Assembly: GCF_023111095.1 (NCBI RefSeq)
Contig: NZ_JALGYW010000012.1
Span: forward strand, 1-64,000
DNA: 64,000 bases
Source of the DNA: Maribellus sp. YY47
GTDB lineage: Bacteria > Bacteroidota > Bacteroidia > Bacteroidales > Prolixibacteraceae
Direction of reading: 5' to 3'
A program made the position numbers and the translations under genes. The first letter of the stretch is position 1; each line of letters starts with the position of its first letter. This document shows, piece after piece, positions 59,315 through 64,000 of this stretch. The notes below the pieces were generated by a model. The model saw nothing but the letters and a program-made list of their open reading frames with translations. It did no database searches and was not told where the DNA came from.

Positions 59315-61264
59315 TTAATTCACAAGCAATGATCCTCCGTTGGAAGGAATATTCAGCTCAACTTCCCGCGCTTTATTCAGTTTTATGGTTGATAGATTTC
59401 CTTTCAAACCTGCATCGTCAGTATAAAACTGCAATTTTTCGCCGGGTTGCAGCATCGGAAGTTTAATCGTCAGTTTCAAAGTTTCTTTCTGTGCATTTAC
59501 TCCGGCGATGTACCATTTGTCTCCATGGCGCCGGGCCAGTACCACGTACCTTCCGGGATAACCATCGATGAACTTAACATCGTCCCAGGTGGAGGGCACT
59601 TGTTTCATAAAATCGATTGTCCAGGCCGGAGCGTCTGTCAGGTTATTGGGCGCCAATGCAAAATGCTGAACCGGGCTTTGAAACAATACGGCAGTGGCAA
59701 GTGCATAGACATCAGACGTAATTCTCCGGCTACCGCGATTGGGTGTATTGTTGGCATTGTAAAATTTATTCAGTGCACTTCCGCCAAAATCCATACTCCC
59801 TACAGCATTTCGGATAAAGGGATGCAAACAGCCGTTGAAAGCCTCGTTATCGCAACTTCCTTGTCCGAAATGAAGATTCTCGCTGGCTAAAACGGCTTCG
59901 CTGGCTGCATAATTGGGGAACATACGCTCCCAGCCACGCGGCAAAGTACAACCATGAAAAATTACCATCAGTCCGTAATCGTTGGCATCGTATAGAATAT
60001 CTTCATACAGTTTGATTGTTTCCTGCTTGTCGCCACCAAAGAAATCAACTTTTATTCCTTTTATCCCGACACTTTTCATCCAGGCCATTTCTTTGCGGCG
60101 TGAAATCGGATTGTCCATAATTCCCTTTGGACTCTGTGGCGCATCGTTCCAATATCCGTTTGAGTTGTACCAGAGATACAAGCCTACGCCTTTTGTTTGG
60201 CCATAGGTTGCCAATTCAGCAATTTTATCGCGACCAATTTGCGTATCCCAAAGCGCATCTACCAAAATGGTTCCCCAACCCATTGCTGCGCTAAAGTCGA
60301 TGTATTCTTTCTGCACATCGTAAACTGTTCCGCCATCCATTTTTATAATCCAGCTCCACGATCCCTTTGTATAATGGTATTTTTGAGATGCCTCGTATTT
60401 GGGTTTCACCACATCGAAAGGAACCGTAGTTTCCACAACCGGGGCGAGTGTTTCGCCAACAGTAATGGTTCGCCAGGGCGTTTCACCCGGAAGCGGAATT
60501 CCCGGAGAAGTAGTTCCGTTACCGTTGTTTTCTCCTTCCTGCGGAAAACCAATGGTGTATAATCCGCTTTCATGACCAATCAGGCGACTTCCGCAATAAC
60601 CGGCATCAACTCCGGTTTCGGAAATGAGTACCCAGCCATTGTCGTTCACTTTAAATAAACATGGAAAAGTGTAGCCATTTCCCCAGCCATTTTTCCCGAT
60701 AGGATCATCAACAGAATAGGGCGTTTCGTAACTGGGCGATGTGCGGGCAAAACCACCCATCGGGTTACTTTGCGGACAAAGAAAAGTGGTGGTTCCTTCA
60801 GGAAAATAAAAACCCGTTGTTTCTTCGTTTATTACACAAGAACGGCGGTCTCTTTTCGGATACACCTTGTACTTAAAAGCTACATCGTTGTTGCTTACCC
60901 TGAAAACCACATCGAAAGCAGGCTTGTTGTCTTTCAGAAACGAAAAAAAAGCTTCGCTGGCTTTATAATTAACCTTACTTTTTTTGATATTGGGAAGTTC
61001 GTATGTTTCATCAATTTCTGTTCTGTTGATGTTTTCTGCCATCGTCAGTTCCTGTGAATAATCGCCGATGTTGGTTCTCATTCCGATTGGCGACTTTGCA
61101 ATAAACTGCTTCCCGTTTAAAACCACGCTATAAACCGGCGAGCCGTTATCCACGGTAACCGCAACCACCAGATTACCATCGGGGCTGGTTACTTTTTGAT
61201 CTTGCGCCTCAATTATTCCGGTAAATCCAATGAGGTAAATAACGATTAATACTATTTTTTTCAT
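59315..61264 (-). CDS. GH97 retaining alpha-galactosidase-type enzyme
   Basis: A 649-residue exported enzyme with signal peptide ending IIEAQ (21). N-terminal beta-supersandwich (QKVTSPDGNLVVAVTVDNG), TIM barrel, and C-terminal beta-domain are in the usual order. Asp407 in GIKVDFFGGDK and Glu462 in LASENLHFG are 55 residues apart, as the nucleophile and acid/base are in retaining GH97 alpha-galactosidases; inverting SusB-type alpha-glucosidases lack this Asp. Likely substrates are terminal alpha-galactose or the structurally similar beta-L-arabinopyranose on complex xylan. It is 50 bp after the CE6-like gene and 3 bp before GH67. Subfamily activity is inferred. Confidence 0.9.
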   Translation of the reverse strand: MKKIVLIVIYLIGFTGIIEAQDQKVTSPDGNLVVAVTVDNGSPVYSVVLNGKQFIAKSPIGMRTNIGDYSQELTMAENINRTEIDETYELPNIKKSKVNYKASEAFFSFLKDNKPAFDVVFRVSNNDVAFKYKVYPKRDRRSCVINEETTGFYFPEGTTTFLCPQSNPMGGFARTSPSYETPYSVDDPIGKNGWGNGYTFPCLFKVNDNGWVLISETGVDAGYCGSRLIGHESGLYTIGFPQEGENNGNGTTSPGIPLPGETPWRTITVGETLAPVVETTVPFDVVKPKYEASQKYHYTKGSWSWIIKMDGGTVYDVQKEYIDFSAAMGWGTILVDALWDTQIGRDKIAELATYGQTKGVGLYLWYNSNGYWNDAPQSPKGIMDNPISRRKEMAWMKSVGIKGIKVDFFGGDKQETIKLYEDILYDANDYGLMVIFHGCTLPRGWERMFPNYAASEAVLASENLHFGQGSCDNEAFNGCLHPFIRNAVGSMDFGGSALNKFYNANNTPNRGSRRITSDVYALATAVLFQSPVQHFALAPNNLTDAPAWTIDFMKQVPSTWDDVKFIDGYPGRYVVLARRHGDKWYIAGVNAQKETLKLTIKLPMLQPGEKLQFYTDDAGLKGNLSTIKLNKAREVELNIPSNGGSLLVN

Positions 61265-61314
61265 AAGCTGATATTTAAAACTATCTGACCCTTAAAACAT
61301 TATTGTCTATTCCT

Positions 61315-62223
<909 letters not shown>

Positions 62224-62307
62224 CTAATCTTCGTCATGGTCGTTTCATAGGTTTAAATTTTTAATTTTTAGGGAATTACCGGGTAATCGGGAGAATTCAT
62301 AGGAGAT

Positions 62308-63888
62308 TTAATTATCATTTATTTGATTAGCCCATTCGGCACCTTCAAAAGTTCTTCTCCATACGAAATATTCATCCAATACTTTTAGAGATTCAATACC
62401 CGGCACCGGACCAGAAAAAGGTACAGGACCGGTGAGGTACATAACATTGGGATCCTCTTCGCTATATGGATTCCATTCCGGAACTCCCTCACCATTTGGA
62501 TCACCATATTTGGCAAAGTTGGTCCAGTAAGTTCCAATGGCATCCGACAATTTTAAATCAGATTCTGTTGTCCGCTCATCGTTCGGATTCAGGTGCATGA
62601 AAACATAAGCTACATCCTGTCCATGAGGAGAACCATAGCCATACAGGGGAGAGTCTTCCGGATAAGCCGGATGTTGATCGAAATAATATAAATAGGCTTT
62701 CGACTTGCCCATTTTTGATTGTAAACGTGCCCAGCTCCAGGTTTGCCAACCAAAAGCCGCATCGCGTGAAAGATCGCGCGCCGATTTTGGAACGGCGGTT
62801 TCTGTTACAGGATAAGCCTGAAGCAAAGCATCGGCAAATTTGCCATAACGCTCCCGAACAGCATCGGCAAACTCTTTCGGATCTTTGGTGCGCGTAAAAC
62901 TTGCTCCTTCATCTGAATTATAACCTACCAGTATCGGTGTATCGTTAAAACTTCCGGCTTCGTACATTTTATACTGATCGTCAGGGATGACATAACCATC
63001 CACAATTGGCCATCCGCCTTCCATCCCCATTCCCATAGGCAGTTTCTCTGCCGGAATTGCCCGTAACTCGTCAATCGATTTTGCACCTGCCCGTTCGGCA
63101 TAAACTACTCCGTCAGCTTCGGCATGCCCGAGTGTTTTCATATTTTCTCCCGGATAAGTTATTCGGCGTGTTGGCCCAAACGAACCACCGCTTTGCGAAA
63201 TAGCCCCATGAATTAAACCTTTTGCCAATGGTGAAGCACATAACATACTCACCGAAATGCCACCTGCCGATTCCCCAAAAATGGTTACTTTCTCTGGATC
63301 GCCGCCAAACGCAGCAATATTGTTTTGAATCCATTTAAGTCCGGCGATCTGATCAAGTAATCCATAATTCCCTGAAACACCATCCGGATTTTCGGCACTT
63401 AATTCGGGATGAGCCAAAAATCCAAGCTGTCCGACGCGGTAGGCAACACTTACCAGTACAACACCTTTTGTGGCCAGTTTTGCACCATCGTAACCCGGTT
63501 CAGAAGTAGCACCAAAGCTAAACCCTCCTCCATAAATCCACACCAGCACCGGTAGTTTTTCATCTTTTGATTTTGCGGGTGTCCAGATGTTCAGGTACAA
63601 GCAATCTTCACTTTTCCCCGAAGGAGGATTTCCCCACTGCATGGGAGCTGGAGCAAACCCGGTGGTTTGTTTTATGCTATCCCACTTCTGAACAGGTTGA
63701 GGCGCTTTCCAACGCAGGTCGCCCACAGGTGGCGCTGCAAAAGGGATTCCTTTAAAAACCAGCAAACTGTCTTCCACTGTTCCCTGAATCATTCCACCTT
63801 CTACTTCTACCAAGGTAGGATCTTTGGGCGAACAAAAAGTCATTGAAAGCAACAAGAGCAAAGTGCTTATATAAGATATTTGTTTCAT
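62308..63888 (-). CDS. Type-B carboxylesterase lipoprotein (second copy)
   Basis: A 526-residue COesterase-family protein. Lipobox MTFC gives Cys19. FKGIPFAAPPVGDLRW, EDCLYLNIWTP, VWIYGGGFSFGA (oxyanion hole) and FGESAGG with Ser207 are canonical, and the C-terminal half contains the Glu (YNSDEGASF) and His (GSPHGQDVAY) of the triad. Family members are often named para-nitrobenzyl esterases. The context, between a GH43-like gene and a CE6-like gene, suggests deacylation of xylan or phenolic esters at the membrane surface. It is 35 bp after the partial GH43-like gene, so the operon continues beyond the right edge. Confidence 0.88.
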   Translation of the reverse strand: MKQISYISTLLLLLSMTFCSPKDPTLVEVEGGMIQGTVEDSLLVFKGIPFAAPPVGDLRWKAPQPVQKWDSIKQTTGFAPAPMQWGNPPSGKSEDCLYLNIWTPAKSKDEKLPVLVWIYGGGFSFGATSEPGYDGAKLATKGVVLVSVAYRVGQLGFLAHPELSAENPDGVSGNYGLLDQIAGLKWIQNNIAAFGGDPEKVTIFGESAGGISVSMLCASPLAKGLIHGAISQSGGSFGPTRRITYPGENMKTLGHAEADGVVYAERAGAKSIDELRAIPAEKLPMGMGMEGGWPIVDGYVIPDDQYKMYEAGSFNDTPILVGYNSDEGASFTRTKDPKEFADAVRERYGKFADALLQAYPVTETAVPKSARDLSRDAAFGWQTWSWARLQSKMGKSKAYLYYFDQHPAYPEDSPLYGYGSPHGQDVAYVFMHLNPNDERTTESDLKLSDAIGTYWTNFAKYGDPNGEGVPEWNPYSEEDPNVMYLTGPVPFSGPVPGIESLKVLDEYFVWRRTFEGAEWANQINDN

Positions 63889-63923
63889 TTGGTTTAGATT
63901 TGGATTTATAAGAACAGCTTAAA

Positions 63924-64000
63924 TTATTGTTTTTCGGTTAATTGAGCGCCAACGCGGAAGTAATCAAAATCGACAAATCCACCCGGACTTTTGGTGGCAT
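63924..64000 (-). CDS. C-terminal end of a GH43-type (beta-xylosidase C2/DUF1349-like) enzyme, partial
   Basis: Only the last 24 codons and the stop (63926-63924) are in the window. The peptide ends SPGGFVDFDYFRVGAQLTEK Q. A GG-x-x-DFDYFRV ending is typical of the concanavalin-like sandwich that closes GH43_12-type enzymes and also occurs at the end of the GH3 protein here (FDYFRITNSG). The gene is 35 bp upstream of the type-B carboxylesterase and probably heads the same operon or is part of it. The catalytic domain is outside the window, so the family call rests on the tail alone. Confidence 0.6.
   Translation of the reverse strand, partial: ATKSPGGFVDFDYFRVGAQLTEKQ

Overview
The window reads as part of a Bacteroidetes chromosome. 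Evidence: two SusC/SusD pairs, a hybrid two-component regulator with sensor and AraC output in one chain, Bacteroidetes-type lipoprotein signals, AT-rich start regions without strong Shine-Dalgarno sequences, and one textbook Bacteroidetes promoter (TTTG, 19 bp, TAnnTTTG). The size and enzyme mix suggest a free-living or marine Bacteroidales/Marinilabiliales-type degrader such as the Prolixibacteraceae; that placement is inference. No rRNA, tRNA, CRISPR array, insertion sequence or phage gene was seen.

Almost the whole 64 kb is one very large polysaccharide utilisation locus for acetylated, feruloylated glucuronoarabinoxylan. All genes but one lie on the minus strand, so transcription runs from high to low coordinates. 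Right block (64000 to 39879): end of a GH43-like enzyme, type-B carboxylesterase, CE6-like acetylxylan esterase, GH97, GH67, GH127/146, GH43-CBM6, GH3, a second type-B carboxylesterase, three CE1 feruloyl-esterase paralogues (a REP-like hairpin pair lies between two of them), GH95 and GH8, ended by a strong bidirectional terminator. A lone plus-strand gene for a secreted unknown protein (39125-39820) faces that terminator. Next come a GH5-GH43 fusion (35055-38627) and the hybrid two-component regulator (30778-34686).

The core uptake operon (30033 to 16887) follows: SusC, SusD, SusC, SusD, a DUF1735-type surface lipoprotein, and a surface GH10 xylanase whose catalytic domain is split by inserted carbohydrate-binding modules. 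It ends at a clear hairpin terminator. Its upstream region holds a 14-bp direct repeat with 21-bp period beside a candidate -7 box, and a 22-bp perfect palindrome; these are candidate operator sites. A third operon (16463 to 4742) has a possible 29-codon membrane peptide, CE15 glucuronoyl esterase, GH115, CE20-like esterase, a GPH/MFS oligosaccharide symporter, GH10, an unsignalled GH43, an SDR mannonate oxidoreductase and UxuA. Then a polyesterase-like esterase and GH43-CBM6, and at the left end xylB and the start of xylA behind a consensus promoter.

Working model: surface GH10 cuts xylan, SusCD imports decorated oligosaccharides, periplasmic esterases (CE1, CE6, CE15, CE20) and side-chain hydrolases (GH43, GH67, GH115, GH95, GH97, GH127) strip them, GH8, GH10 and GH3 shorten the backbone, the symporter brings short products into the cytoplasm for the unsignalled GH43, and XylA/XylB and UxuB/UxuA feed pentose and uronate into central metabolism. 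Family assignments come from motifs and sequence memory, not from searches; substrate specificities are inferred.
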